From: Amphirosellinia nigrospora
Taxonomy: Eukaryota > Ascomycota > Sordariomycetes > Xylariales > Xylariaceae
Length of the DNA stretch: 64,000 bases
Assembly (NCBI GenBank): GCA_004123355.1
Contig: SCHM01000003.1
Location: forward strand, 3,243,058-3,307,057
Reading direction: 5' to 3'
The notes beneath the pieces were generated by a model, which saw nothing but the letters and a program-made list of their open reading frames with translations, had not been told where the DNA came from and searched no databases. A program made the translations under genes and the position numbers. Each line of letters starts with the position of its first letter. Position 1 is the stretch's first letter. Positions 1 to 10,675 of the stretch are shown piece by piece.

Positions 1-770
1 AAAGATCTCCTTCAGCAAGCTCTACGGTTTCGACGGTCGCATTCTTGTCTGGAGTATCTGGACTGTTGGTTCCAAGTTGTCTTGGACAATCAAACCAATG
101 CCATTGTTCTGTTGATTTGTATATTGTTTCCCGGCTTTTGGTGCGAATAACCATAACCCGCGAATCGCCTAGATTTGTCACGTATAGGAGTGGAATCACT
201 TCCGACTGTGGTTTTCCATGACACCTTTGTAGAAGAGCTGCGCGCCGGCGGCAGTCGTCGTCCCCAGACAGTCATTAGGCCCGATGTGGCTTCATAGTTC
301 GCTCGTATGCTGTTTGTAAATATCGTTTAGGGTCTGGCCGGTAGGCGGAGCCGAGTGGTCGGGATTTTGCGATATATCTTCCATAGCTCCCACCCAGAAA
401 TGTAGGATTACCGAGACATAGACTTGAAAATATCAGTATTGAGTATTTCAATATATGTCAACAAGAGGGGCGCACCCAGCGTGGCCTCTGGCCGGACGAC
501 CATGCGCCGACACCATCATTTACACATAAAAAGTGATCGCTAGCGTAGATCGCATCATCTCCATTTGTCCACCCCGGATAAGCTCGCCATGGACGAATGC
601 GCGTTTATCTCGGCTCTGATGGTGCGTGCTCAGCGGATCTGAAAAGGAACCAGATGGTGGCGATAGAAACGGCGGGGAAATGGTCTAGGCGGGCGTTTTG
701 CGAAAAGCGCAAAGCCAGTTTCGAAGTGAAAAGGTAGTCTTGGAAGAGTCTGGAAGAGGTGTTGTGACAT
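1..770 (-). CDS. PP2C-type protein phosphatase, partial at left edge
   Basis: This is the 5' part of a serine/threonine phosphatase of the PP2C/SpoIIE-like fold; the gene runs off the left edge. I place the start at the ATG at 770, which has an in-frame TGA just upstream and reads MSQHLFQTLPRLPFHFETG. Next come an RPPRPF proline segment, an FSDPLSTH segment, the metal-site stretch VNDGVGAWSS, SRLILHFW-like residues, a GTTTAAGAQL block, NLGDSRVMVI and then STEQWHWFDCPRQLGTN near the edge. The VNDGVG and NLGDS blocks are the PP2C metal-binding and core motifs; the later block I remember from a filamentous-fungal PP2C subfamily. The reading frame must change about seven times (near 210, 280, 308, 407, 475, 573 and 675), each explained by one missing base, usually G or C. 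No intron is needed. The substrate is unknown. It is divergent from the next gene across 3 kb. Confidence 0.75.
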
Positions 771-3500
771 CGCCGGTGGTTCTCACCGCGCTGGTGGAAG
801 ATATCGAGCTACGCTGCTGAGTCCAGCGGGGCCATGGTCCAAGGCAAACATACTGGCGCGCGGTCGCCGCGTCGGACCTAAAATGGAGGTCAGCAGAGGA
901 GAATATGACCTCCTCATCCCCACGATGCACGCACGCGGGCCGATGGCGACCCGTCGAGGAACTTGGGTGCTGGCTTAAAGTAGGTCGCCAGGTTATGATC
1001 CAAGGTGATAAGAAGGAATGGGCAGGCGGGGTATCTAGCAGTAGCATTACAGTACATCAGATAAGAGTAGTACGGTTATCGATAAATAAGTACCTGGATA
1101 GAAGTAGGTATGCATGTGATATCTAATTGTAATTCTATACTACTAGATTCAGACACTAACTAATTATAGCATTGAATATTGGTTGTAAATCAAGATATAC
1201 CTAATGCTTATATGATGATCTTTTATCAATACCTTAGGAGGTAGTGTAGTGGGGCAAAGACCTAGCCAACATTGGGTACTTTCTTGACATCATCAAGCTG
1301 GATAATAGAAGTTAGTGCTCTTTCAGTCCACGCCTAATCCAGACAATTACGCCCTTAAGGTGTGATTTGAATTACACATTATAGATCAAGGGTGACCTGC
1401 ATCAGAAACAGTTCAGTGCGAACCTTGGAAGTAGTGTACAGTATAGGCATCTGAATGAATACCTCGAATTAAACTTTGACATTATTTCCAACATACCTAG
1501 GTACCTGGTTATATCAGCTACCTACCTCTTTAAACCGAAACAAAGGACAAGCATAGCTTAGATTAAAGAAAACCTACATATATGTCTGATTCTTTAAGTT
1601 TTACGTGGGCTCTCTAGTAGATGTCATGATACCTACCAAGGATAGGTATGCTAAGTATCATGCAGCGGCTAGACGATGCACAACGCCTCGAAGGGATAGT
1701 TTGCTGACCCTAGCGACCGACCTGCACCTTTCACGACACTCAGCCTGTCAACTGACGTAATGCCCCCCTGGCAAAAATATCTCCTCTGGAAGGAAGCAAT
1801 AGTTCTTTTTGGACCTCAGCCATCCATCCGGTTGTTGCCGACCAGCCTAGCAACGATTGATACCCGCAACGGGTAGTGGCTAAGAGGTTTTGAGAAGATA
1901 GTATTTAGAAATCAAAGATTACTGTAAACACAGACAGGCTCTCCCTTGGTTATCATGTACTATGTAAGAGAGAAAGGAAGCACTCTACCTATGTTGTGAC
2001 ACTTTCGTTGTTGCCCTGTTTCATGTCGCGTTGCCCGGGCTCGACCAATACCTACCTCTCTTTATCCCTTCCTTGTGTCAGAAATCCTTAACCGGTTTTC
2101 TAATCCGTCCATACAGTACATCAGGTAAGGACCAGAAACATCAACACCTAAATATACTGGCGAGTTCAACAGCCGATGCTTCCGTGAGCCACCCTGGAAT
2201 ACAACGTACCTTATCCAGAACAGCATCACCCGGGCCATCACACCTAACGACGCTGAGGTCAGCTTGCTCGCACTGAGGCGGTGTTCTGCAGTTCTACAGG
2301 CATCCAGTCTCTCGTATTGAACCGATACCAAGCAAACGGGATGGTGAATTATTGTGGCAGATGGTCGACTCAGATTACAGGCCCCAGCCTCTTGAGACCT
2401 TACCCTTTCCTGACGTGGACGGCATCCCATTTTTTTTTCTTCGTATTTGCGTGTCCATGTGGATATCGCGCATGCGGTGCCACCCAAATCCCGTGAAGCT
2501 ACAAAACTCCCTCGTGCCCACACTCACACTCTCCCGACTCCTGGTATATCACGCTACAGCCGCTTGTGCTGTGCTGACTGTTGTTTTACATTAGGAGCAA
2601 AACTGGGTGGTTGGTGATACAAGTCGCCAACATCCTCATATTTACCTTCTTCCTTCCTTCACCTTCATTTTTTACGTCATCCTCCTGTCTTTAATCAGCG
2701 ACGTGGACGGACATCGGAGTGACCGATGCCGAGACTCGTCTAGGGCCGCCTCATCTCTTTCCTTGCCCTCGAGTCGACGTTCATGCAAATCAAACTCAAC
2801 CTCAAACTCAAACTGCGAATGGTGATTTTGGTTCGTCGGGGCCCCCAGGTTGGTTGGTCGACTGCAAGTTGAGATAGACAAAATGGTTAGGAAACGCGGT
2901 TAGTATACATTGTCCTTTACCTGTTCTTATCTGGCTTTCCGCTTGCTCCCGAATACCTTGTTCAAGGATGGATAACCGTCCCACACGTCCTTTGAGTCTG
3001 CAACCGGACCCTAGCAAGTAGCTCTACCCTCGTACCGGTGACGATCGCCAAACGAACGGAGTTGGTCATCGTAGGCCCAACTGTTTAACCACCTCGCTCG
3101 CCATAGACGCAAACGATGCTCTCTCTCTTGCTTCCCAGTCACACCCTGGCTTCCTCAGAACTAGCAGCAGTCATGCCAACGGGGTTGCTTTATGTGAGAC
3201 GGTGCAGAGGAATGGGGTAGTCTCCCTGTTACTGTATGTTTCGTCCACGGGGCATGAGAAACCCCGTTCATTGAAGCGTTGAAATGCATCCTCATCATGG
3301 TTCATTTCAGTCTGTCGTATTAGACAAGGGGTTCCACCATTCCCTTGCGCTATAAGTGGGTGTTGATTCACACAATCACCAGACAATGCTCCCAGACAGG
3401 CAGCCATTTCCAGTAGCTCTCTATTCTACCGTACCCAGCAAGCAACCATAAACTGAAGTTCTACACTGCTGTACAATGCGGCGCAGCACACCAGCAAGTA

Positions 3501-3537
3501 CCTGCACCTGTGCCTGCGTCTGTGTCTGCACTTGCAC
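3501..3537. repeat. Degenerate CCTGTG/CCTGCA hexamer array
   Basis: About six imperfect hexamers of the form CCTGCA, CCTGTG, CCTGCG, TCTGTG and TCTGCA follow each other. The same unit recurs at 57024-57090 and 60580-60598. It lies in the promoter region of the downstream PH-domain gene. Confidence 0.7.
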
Positions 3538-3572
3538 TACCTAGGTAGACATACCGCACCTACCTACCTACC
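3537..3572. repeat. CTACCTAGGTAG palindrome and CCTA tandem repeats
   Basis: A CTACCTAGGTAG palindrome is followed by tandem CCTA units. It belongs to the TACCTAGGTA motif family scattered through the intergenic DNA of this window. Confidence 0.75.
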
Positions 3573-3830
3573 ATTGCCGTCCCTTAGCACGGCATCTTCA
3601 AGTTCCCCAGCTCCTTTCCGCCCCGAACCCATCCTTGTACCCTCCCCCTAGTGCCGACTAGAGCAAGCGCTCGCCGTTATTTGTCTGTCCTCTTTGATGC
3701 ATAGTAGCAAATCGTCATAACGACGGTCACTAGGTAGTGGTCATATGGTCATTTCACCCAACCTAGCCAAGTAAAAGATGTTGCCCTCGTTATGCTAACT
3801 ACTCTTTTGCGATGGAAAGTACTCTCGTTT

Positions 3831-6800
3831 ATGTCACATTTCTCCAGCTCCCCCTCTCCTGTTAACGGCGAATCGACACCCACCTACAACGACTCTACCT
3901 CTGCTCCACCGACGCCGCCCAACGGTAGGATAAGCAGTCTCTACCCCGGCAAGAATCCCAACGGCACCAAAAGCGACTTTTTCCACCGCCGTGGGCACAC
4001 TCGGGCCGTATCATCGACCGTCCCAGCTTCGCCGCTTTGGGTCAACCATGACAGCTCACCAGTAGCCAATTCGCCGATTACCGTTGCCGACCGCAACCGA
4101 TCCCGAAGTCGCAGCTCTTCCCGCCCGTTGTCTATGGTCCAAGTCTACCAACCGCCCCGCATGGATGTTAACCAAGACACAATCCCGGAGCTGCAGCCCA
4201 TATTCAGCTTCCTCAACAGCCATGGGAATAAGCTATATCAAGAGGGTTATTTCCTCAAATTAGATGATCAAAATACCCGTATGTTAGCGCCGCGCTGGAC
4301 GTGAAGCACTTTGTACTTTCCTCTAACACGATGCAGAGGGCAAGCCGAATCCTGATCGCACATGGACGGAATGTTTCGCGCAGCTTGTAGGGACGGTTCT
4401 GTCTCTTTGGGACGCCGCCGAGCTGGATGCTGCAGGCGAGGATGGGGAGGTCCTCCCCAAATTCATCAACTTGACCGATGCTTCTATTAAAATGGTACCA
4501 TATCAGTCTTCAACGGCCTAAGTATAATTACCGGCCCAATTAGCTAACTAGATTGTAGATTGAGTCTTTACCGACAAGATCCAACGACGAACAGCCGCTG
4601 CAAAATATACTCAGTATTTCAACGGCAGGAAGAAACAGGTATCTGCTACATTTTAATTCCAGGCAGTCCCTGATCCAATGGACCTCGGGCATCCGGCTTG
4701 CCATGTTCGAGCACTCTACCCTACAGGAAGCATACACAGGGGCACTGATCGCAGGCAAAGGCAAACATTTAAACAACATAGGTGTTATTATGGAGAGATC
4801 ACGAATGCACATAGATCAATGGGTCAGAGTCCGATTTGGTGCTGGCGTTCCTTGGAGACGCTGCTGGTGCGTCATCTCGCCGCCAGATGAGAAGGAATAT
4901 CAAAAGATGATGAAGGAACATAAGAAGAAAAACCCATATGATCGCTCACACCCTCCGACTCTTAAGGGCGATATCAAATTCTACGACCAAAAAAAGGAAG
5001 GAAAAAAGCAAAAGAAGGTGCAACCCATAGCCACGATCAACGACGCTTATTCTGCATATGCGTTATATCCACAGGCCAAATCGTTGATTGACGCATCCAC
5101 CTTGATCAAAATCGAGGGCGATATTACCATCCACGCAGACCCTCCTTCTTCCACAGAAGGTTTCGTATTTATTATGCCAGAAGTCAACCCTGCTATCAGC
5201 GGTTTTGAGATGATGCTGCGATTTTTATTCCCAACCTGGGATACTTTCGGGCTGTATGGGCGTCCAGGGCGATTGGTTGCCAGTGTATTAGATTCCAGGT
5301 CTTTGATGTTCGCAATGCCTAAACACAGAAACTATGGTTATCTGGAGTTACTCGATGTGTCAAATATGATACTGGGTGATGGAAGCGCTGGTCGCAGCGA
5401 GAGGGAGTGGAGGAAGAAGCTAAAAGAGCTCACGGGTACTCGCATGAACGCATCGACAGATGAAAGTGAGACCAGTACTACGAGCCGAACAAATAGCGGC
5501 AGAAAACGGCTCAGTTTCGGTCACACAACAGGTGGGGTTGCAAAGCCTCGTGTGGGTTTTGCTGACGAGGCGCCACCCCCGGCAGTTCGAACGTCGCGAT
5601 CTATGTCTCTCAATTCTGGCCAAGGCAACGCCCTCAATCAGAACACGCCTGACACGCATCTCACTGATCCTGGTCCTGGTCCCCTACAGATCCCCGCCAT
5701 GAAGGTAGTCCATACTCGGCGAGCCCAAGTTCTGGGTCTGGGCACAATGCCTCGCGTCTTAATGTAGCCGATTTTGCGGCCACCCCGGAGCATGCCAGCT
5801 CAGACGAGGAGCTGCCAGGAGTACCTCTTCATGATTTTGATGGGATGCGAAGGATGCAGACGCCAGAGCCAGTATCTCAGCCACCTACATTTTCTCATGC
5901 GCCGGGAGACAAACCCAGTAACCGACCATATCACTCGCCAGAAATGCGTCGCGCTAACAGTCGGTTGTCCCTCAACACGCTAAAACAACTAGGCACAGTT
6001 AGCAACACACCCGTTGGCCAAGATGTATGGAATCCTGATAACGAGAGGAATAACATGGAACAAAACGAAACATTTCGTCAAAGTCCTGACCAACACGGTC
6101 CACCTCCAGTACATCTGAACGCTAACAACGCAGGGATGCCTACCAATGTTGGTTCTCATGAAGCTCTGATAAACAGTATACCGCATTCTCCGGGCTTCCC
6201 CCTTCCTGACACAGGCCCTATATCACAAAGAACAAGATCTCCATTCAATCCCGAAGCCGGTCCGTACGACTCCCGCGGACCGGTTGCTACTACTCGACCG
6301 AAGACGCCAACCTCCAGGCCAGGCACAGCTACAGGGAATCGACCGCCGGGCCCGCCTCATCACGGCCCACAAGGGAATCAGTACCCAAGTTATCGTGGTC
6401 CGCCTCCCGCGGGGCCACCTCCAGGCCTACCTGGTAGGGGCCGTGGTCGCCCACCGCCTAATATGCAAAATTCCGGCCGTGGTTTTGCTGGCAATGGGCC
6501 GGAAGGCACGTACAGCGGTTACCAGCCGGGCCCCGGTGGGCCAGGGGGAAGGGGCCGACCTCGATCTCCACCTAATAGAGGGGAGCCATTGCCTCCCTTG
6601 AATACTTCACCACCTATTCACAGAAAGCCACTACCAGCCCGTTCAGACAGCCTTCAACAACGGTCAGGACGAGACAACATAACTCCAACAACAGAATCAG
6701 CCGGCAGTGGAAGTTTTACCGGCCATCGAATAGATGCTAAGGGATTTGGGCAAGTCCGTGCTCAACACTCTGGCAGCCCTACACCTCAATCAGGCGTCCG

Positions 6801-8151
6801 GCGCTACGATACAATGATCAGTCAGGCTAGTAGCCGATATGATGATGGCGCATCTACTTCAAGCCCTGACTATGCCAGTTCGCGGCCATCAACTGGGACT
6901 TCAACGTCGGTTGAAAGACCCAGAGCTGGTGTGTTGAAAACAGTAGGGGCTGCGGACGAGTCCTCAGTTCGGAATGGTGAGTCCAGCTTCGATATTCCAG
7001 GGATAGATTTTGGCCCTACCCTCAACTATGCCACAGCACCACGTAACCTGGCGTCGCCAATTGGAATTGGGACCTCGCAAGTTGCACATGCATCCGTCCC
7101 TAAAGTCCAGTCACCCGTCGTGGCGCTCCCACAAAGGGCAAGCATATACGATGCTTCGCATAGCCGCCAAGGTTCAGAAAAATGTGCGTAGAAGCGTAAT
7201 CTGGCAACCGGGTAGTGCAGTTGCCGGCTCCCCTGGTTCAAGTGGCCCCAGCCTTTCGGCCGAGGAGTTTGTTCAGCAGAGAGCAGCGACAGCAACACCA
7301 TTATATGCCACCAACGGCATTCATCTGGCAACACGCTTGCTGGCTATCGTGCTGGTGCAGCAACCCCTCCACTTGCTCGTGGTCAAGACAAAGACTACTT
7401 CGCAACGGCACATTCGCGAAACAGTTCCCATGACCTTCTACAACGCCCAAGCTCTCGGGGAGCGGGGGAACTTCTACAACGCCCAAGCTCTCGGGGAGCT
7501 GGAGAGCTTCTACAACGTCCAAGATCGGGAGAATTATTACAAAGACCAGGTTCCCGCGGTGCAGGCGCAGTCCTGGGTGGGCAGCAATCACAGGGCGAGA
7601 CACATTTATCTGCCCGGGAACAAGAACATGTATCCCGTATAACCGGGTCACCACTAATCAACATGGCGGGAAATAAGAATGCGCCACAGGCCGGCAGCGG
7701 ATTGGTGGGTGCGATCGAGGTGCGAGAACGGGAACGGGAACAGATGAAACATGGCTGGGCGAGTCAGGCTGCTCAGAGCGCGATTCAGCGACAGCAGCAG
7801 CAAACGTACCAGCAGTACCAACCGCCAATGGCTTCACCACCTGGTCCCCCGCCCCCATCCGGGATGTATTCGAACATGGGTCGAGGAATGGCCCCGTCGT
7901 CACCCAGACAGCAGGGTTTTAGCAGATACGGCAGCCCCGGCCCCAGCCCCGGCCCCGGACTTGAGCAGCAAGGGAACTGGGCTCCCGGTTCTAGTGGCGT
8001 ACGATCACCTCCCCCAAACAATATGGATCCGCGCTTCATGTCGCCTCAGGGCCAGTTCTCCTCGTCGCCACCATTCTCAACTGGACCTAGTGGTGGGTCC
8101 GGCCGGGGGCGCGGACAGAACTCATATCCATATCATGGGCAAGCCTTTTAA
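3831..8151 (+). CDS. Two-PH-domain Caf120/Skg3-like protein
   Basis: This is a large fungal protein of about 1,400 residues with two pleckstrin-homology-like regions, like yeast Caf120 and Skg3, which associate with the CCR4-NOT deadenylase or localise to the bud. The N-terminus is a Ser/Pro-rich tail. PH1 begins at KLYQEGYFLKLDD (about residue 140) and ends near QWTSGIRLAMFE (about 245). PH2 starts near WVRVRFGAG (about 290) and continues to about 475. The C-terminal 900 residues are Pro/Gly/Gln-rich, with RGRGRPPP and GGRGRPRSPP stretches. Introns are 4279-4336 and 4495-4558, both with CTAAC branch sites. I chose the ATG at 3831 (MSHFSSSP); an in-frame ATG at 3792 is possible. The frame changes near 5695, 7175 and 7309, while the flanking text (EGSPYSASP, SAEEFVQQRA, LINMAGNKN) stays conserved-looking, so these look like indels. 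The CCR4-NOT link is inferred from the family only. Confidence 0.85.
7435..7566 (+). repeat. 36-base in-frame tandem repeat in the PH-domain gene
   Basis: Two 36-base units (7435-7470 and 7471-7506) are nearly identical. They are followed by a 27-base truncated unit and a diverged 33-base unit. In the correct frame they encode LLQRPSSRGAGE, LLQRPSSRGAGE, LLQRPRSGE and LLQRPGSRGAGA. Unit lengths are multiples of three, so copy-number change would preserve the frame. Confidence 0.85.
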
Positions 8152-9215
8152 AGGTGCTACAGCGGCTCGAGACGACCGTACATAGGCACATTGCTTCCGA
8201 GAGGTTTAGGAATATTTCAACGACTGGATTCTGCAACTAGTCGATTATAAGATACAAAGGATAAGTTCACATGAGAAATAATGAGGGGTTTGCATGGTTG
8301 GGAACATTGCATATATTGTACTTTGGTAGCGTGAGACGTCGGATTCGACTCACATAGCTCACAAAGCATCGACTAGTATATCAACTAGTTCTCCTCGTTC
8401 TATAATAAACACTAATGCTTAACTATGCTTTGTGCTTTGTGGGTTGATTCCAGGTTGCTTGTTGGCTGTACATAGTAATAAAAACAGTGACCCTAAAATG
8501 AATCTACCCCACGTTTTCCTTATCGATATAAGTACGTACCGCCATGCTCCAGGCAGCCACGGGTAGGTACAGTAGGTAAGGTACTACCTAGGGATACTAA
8601 GGTACAGTACAGGCATCATTTACTGTAAGTCATATCTCTTGTATGGCCAACTCACTACAATATTCGTCTTCATCGCCTTCACTGTCTTGTTTTACTCCTT
8701 TTTGTCGTTATTGGACCTTGCTATCTCAACGCGGGCCCGTTCTTGCTCTACATACTATAGCGGTTCTTCTTTGTTGGTTACCACCCACTAACCTAGTATC
8801 CTCACGACCAACAACATACAACTCACATTCTCTGCTGCGCTCATTTCTGCAACAAGCCTCTAGCTTAAAAATAGGCTCGCGCTTTGCACGGCATTCAACT
8901 CCTCGCACGAGATTATATATATTGTCCCTAAACCGGAGCTTATATACAAGCAATAGCGGGAGATCCGTCTACTTCGTTCCCACGAGACGTCTATACTTTC
9001 TTTACATTATAGAGAGGGACTTACTTCTACGTATTCCGCCAATAAAACGCCGGGAAACGCGCCAAACACTCCATTTGTGAGCCGTGTCAGTCACCTCACA
9101 TTGTGTACTGGTCAACACCCGAGTCAACGCAGCAGCATACATGTGTATGCCCCGCCGTCTTCGCTCTAGATTAAGCAAAGTACGTCACGGCGTTGCAGGG
9201 AAAGTGCACAGAACC
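8152..9215. other. Intergenic region, no supported gene
   Basis: It holds the 3' flank of the PH-domain gene and the promoter and leader of the SGNH hydrolase. A 145-codon frame at 8643-9080 (+) has no recognisable motif and looks like chance in CT-rich leader DNA. A cluster of GGTAGGTA/TACCTAGG motifs lies at 8561-8593. Confidence 0.45.
8561..8593. repeat. GGTAGGTAC...TACCTAGG motif cluster
   Basis: It contains GGTAGGTAC, GTAGGTAAGG and ACTACCTAGGG in close succession, the same motif family as at 12135, 30216 and 34625. Confidence 0.7.
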
Positions 9216-10366
9216 ATGGCGACCCAGGCTAAGAAATCCACCGAGCCGCCCCTGCGCATCCTATGCTTCGGCAACTCCCTCACCTGTGGCTACCCTGTCG
9301 GCCACCCGTATGCGTTACGGCTGGCCGAGATGATCGAGGAAGCGTTCCCCGGACGCGAGGTCGAGTGTGAGGTCGAGGGGATGCCTGGCGACCTCGTGAC
9401 CAATGGCCAATACATCAGTCGAATGGAGAGGAGCTGTAAGTATCCCGTATAACCTACGAGACGCATGGGTGCCACCTCATTCTCATTCAACTACTTATTC
9501 TTCTCCCACGGGCATCCTAATATGTTTTCACATCCCCGCCGTTCTACGGCATGTAATTGCTATGTAGCTGATATGTATTATGTAGGGGCAACAGCAAACC
9601 ACCCGTACGACTGGACGATCGTGCTCGGCGGGACTAAGTACGTATTTTCCTAGAGTGTTCACATGGCCCAATATCATGGAACCACTTCATTCCCCATATT
9701 ATAGATGCATCTAACAAGTTTAATTACCCAGTGATCTCGGGTGGGTAGGCCAGCAGAACAGATCATCGAAGGCCTGAAGCGGGCATGGAATATCCCGTTG
9801 TCGAAAGGGAGTAAAGTCCTAGCCCTTACAATACTAGAAACCAAAGGGAAATTCCGCACCATCACAGAGACGGGACGAAGTGAACGAAGCCATCAGAAAC
9901 TACGAGAAGGAGAATTTGTGAGTTGACATTCCTCTCTCTCCTCTCCCAATACATGAGCCCATTCAACCTCACGGCCCGATACTACGTTTTCTACGGCAGC
10001 CTACTGCATTATGACTCCCCCGACTCCCCGCCCCTTTTACTAACATTCAAACAATGCTAGCTATCATTTTGACCTGTTCAAGGAATTCCCCTATCATGAT
10101 ATGCCCCCGAGGACCGTGGAAAGTATTGGGATCCAGACGGCCTGCATCTTCAAGAAGAAGGGTACGACCTCATGGGCGAGAAGATCGGGAACGGCCTAGT
10201 ACGGATTCTGCGGCTAGCCGAGGCACAAGGCACAGATATCGTCAGAATTGCATCGGACGCGAGACAGCGCAAGGCCATTGAGGAGCTTATCTTGGAGGAG
10301 GAGATGGGCGATCCGCGGCTGTTAAGCCAGGGATACATTATAGTTCGCAAGAAGGATCTCGACTAA
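9216..10366 (+). CDS. SGNH-family (GDSL-like) hydrolase
   Basis: This is an esterase/lipase-type hydrolase with an SGNH fold, about 255 residues. Block I reads LRILCFGNSLTCGYP, with catalytic Ser in GNSLT (Asn where most members have GDS). Block III is the GGTND motif, split by an intron. Block V is DPDGLHLQEEGYDLMG with the Asp and His of the triad. The start ATG at 9216 has a good context (accATGg). No signal peptide is visible, so an intracellular enzyme is likely. Introns are 9436-9585, 9638-9731 and 9918-10060. The frame breaks near 9743 (W-G of LGWG), 9867 and 10108; restoring one base at the first and last recovers GWGRPAEQII and EDRGKYWDPDG. The C-terminal tail after residue 210 is charged and ends KKDLD. 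The gene is convergent with csn4. The substrate cannot be told. Confidence 0.85.
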
Positions 10367-10675
10367 CTCAAGAGACTTTCCGGACTTTCCCATGCGCATA
10401 GGACATTTCAACTAGAACAACGGTTAACAATGAATTTATCTCCAGCTCTATCATTTTAGAGTGCTAAATGCCCCGAGTCTGTCTTGCTATGCTATGAAAC
10501 CGGGACTCCAACGCCGTGTCGTTGCAAAAGTAACATCATACTAGTTCTTCAGTATCGACAAAAGTGTAGCCTTCCACTACAGCCAATCTGTCCCGATCTA
10601 ACCAACGCCGTTGTAGTCCTTCATCCGTCATAATAGTTCATTATGTTTATTCCCCATATTCGGTCCGTCTCCTAT
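10367..10675. other. Convergent 3' intergenic spacer
   Basis: These 309 bases separate the stop codons of two convergent genes. I see no coding frame and no strong element. It presumably contains both polyadenylation regions. Confidence 0.5.

Larger units (their letters stand above)
771..3830. other. Intergenic region, no supported gene
   Basis: This is about 3 kb between two divergent genes. The open frames are short, overlap on both strands and resemble no family I know. The longest is a 153-codon frame on the minus strand at 2062-2523. Positions 1100-1700 are visibly AT-rich. Copies of a TACCTAGGTA-type motif occur near 1494-1508 and 3537-3572, and a degenerate hexamer array occurs at 3501-3537. 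CT-rich DNA just upstream of 3831 probably contains the promoter and leader of the PH-domain gene. Confidence 0.5.

Noticed and set aside
2062-2523. 153-codon minus-strand open frame
   Set aside because: It overlaps other open frames on the plus strand, matches no family and has no plausible promoter or splice context.
7170-7310. Intron instead of frame breaks in the Caf120-like gene
   Set aside because: The stretch between the two breaks encodes SAEEFVQQRA-type conserved sequence, and no good donor-acceptor pair removes only non-conserved bases.
8643-9080. 145-codon open frame upstream of the SGNH hydrolase
   Set aside because: It has no recognisable motif, a biased CT-rich composition and sits where a leader is expected, so I do not call it a gene.
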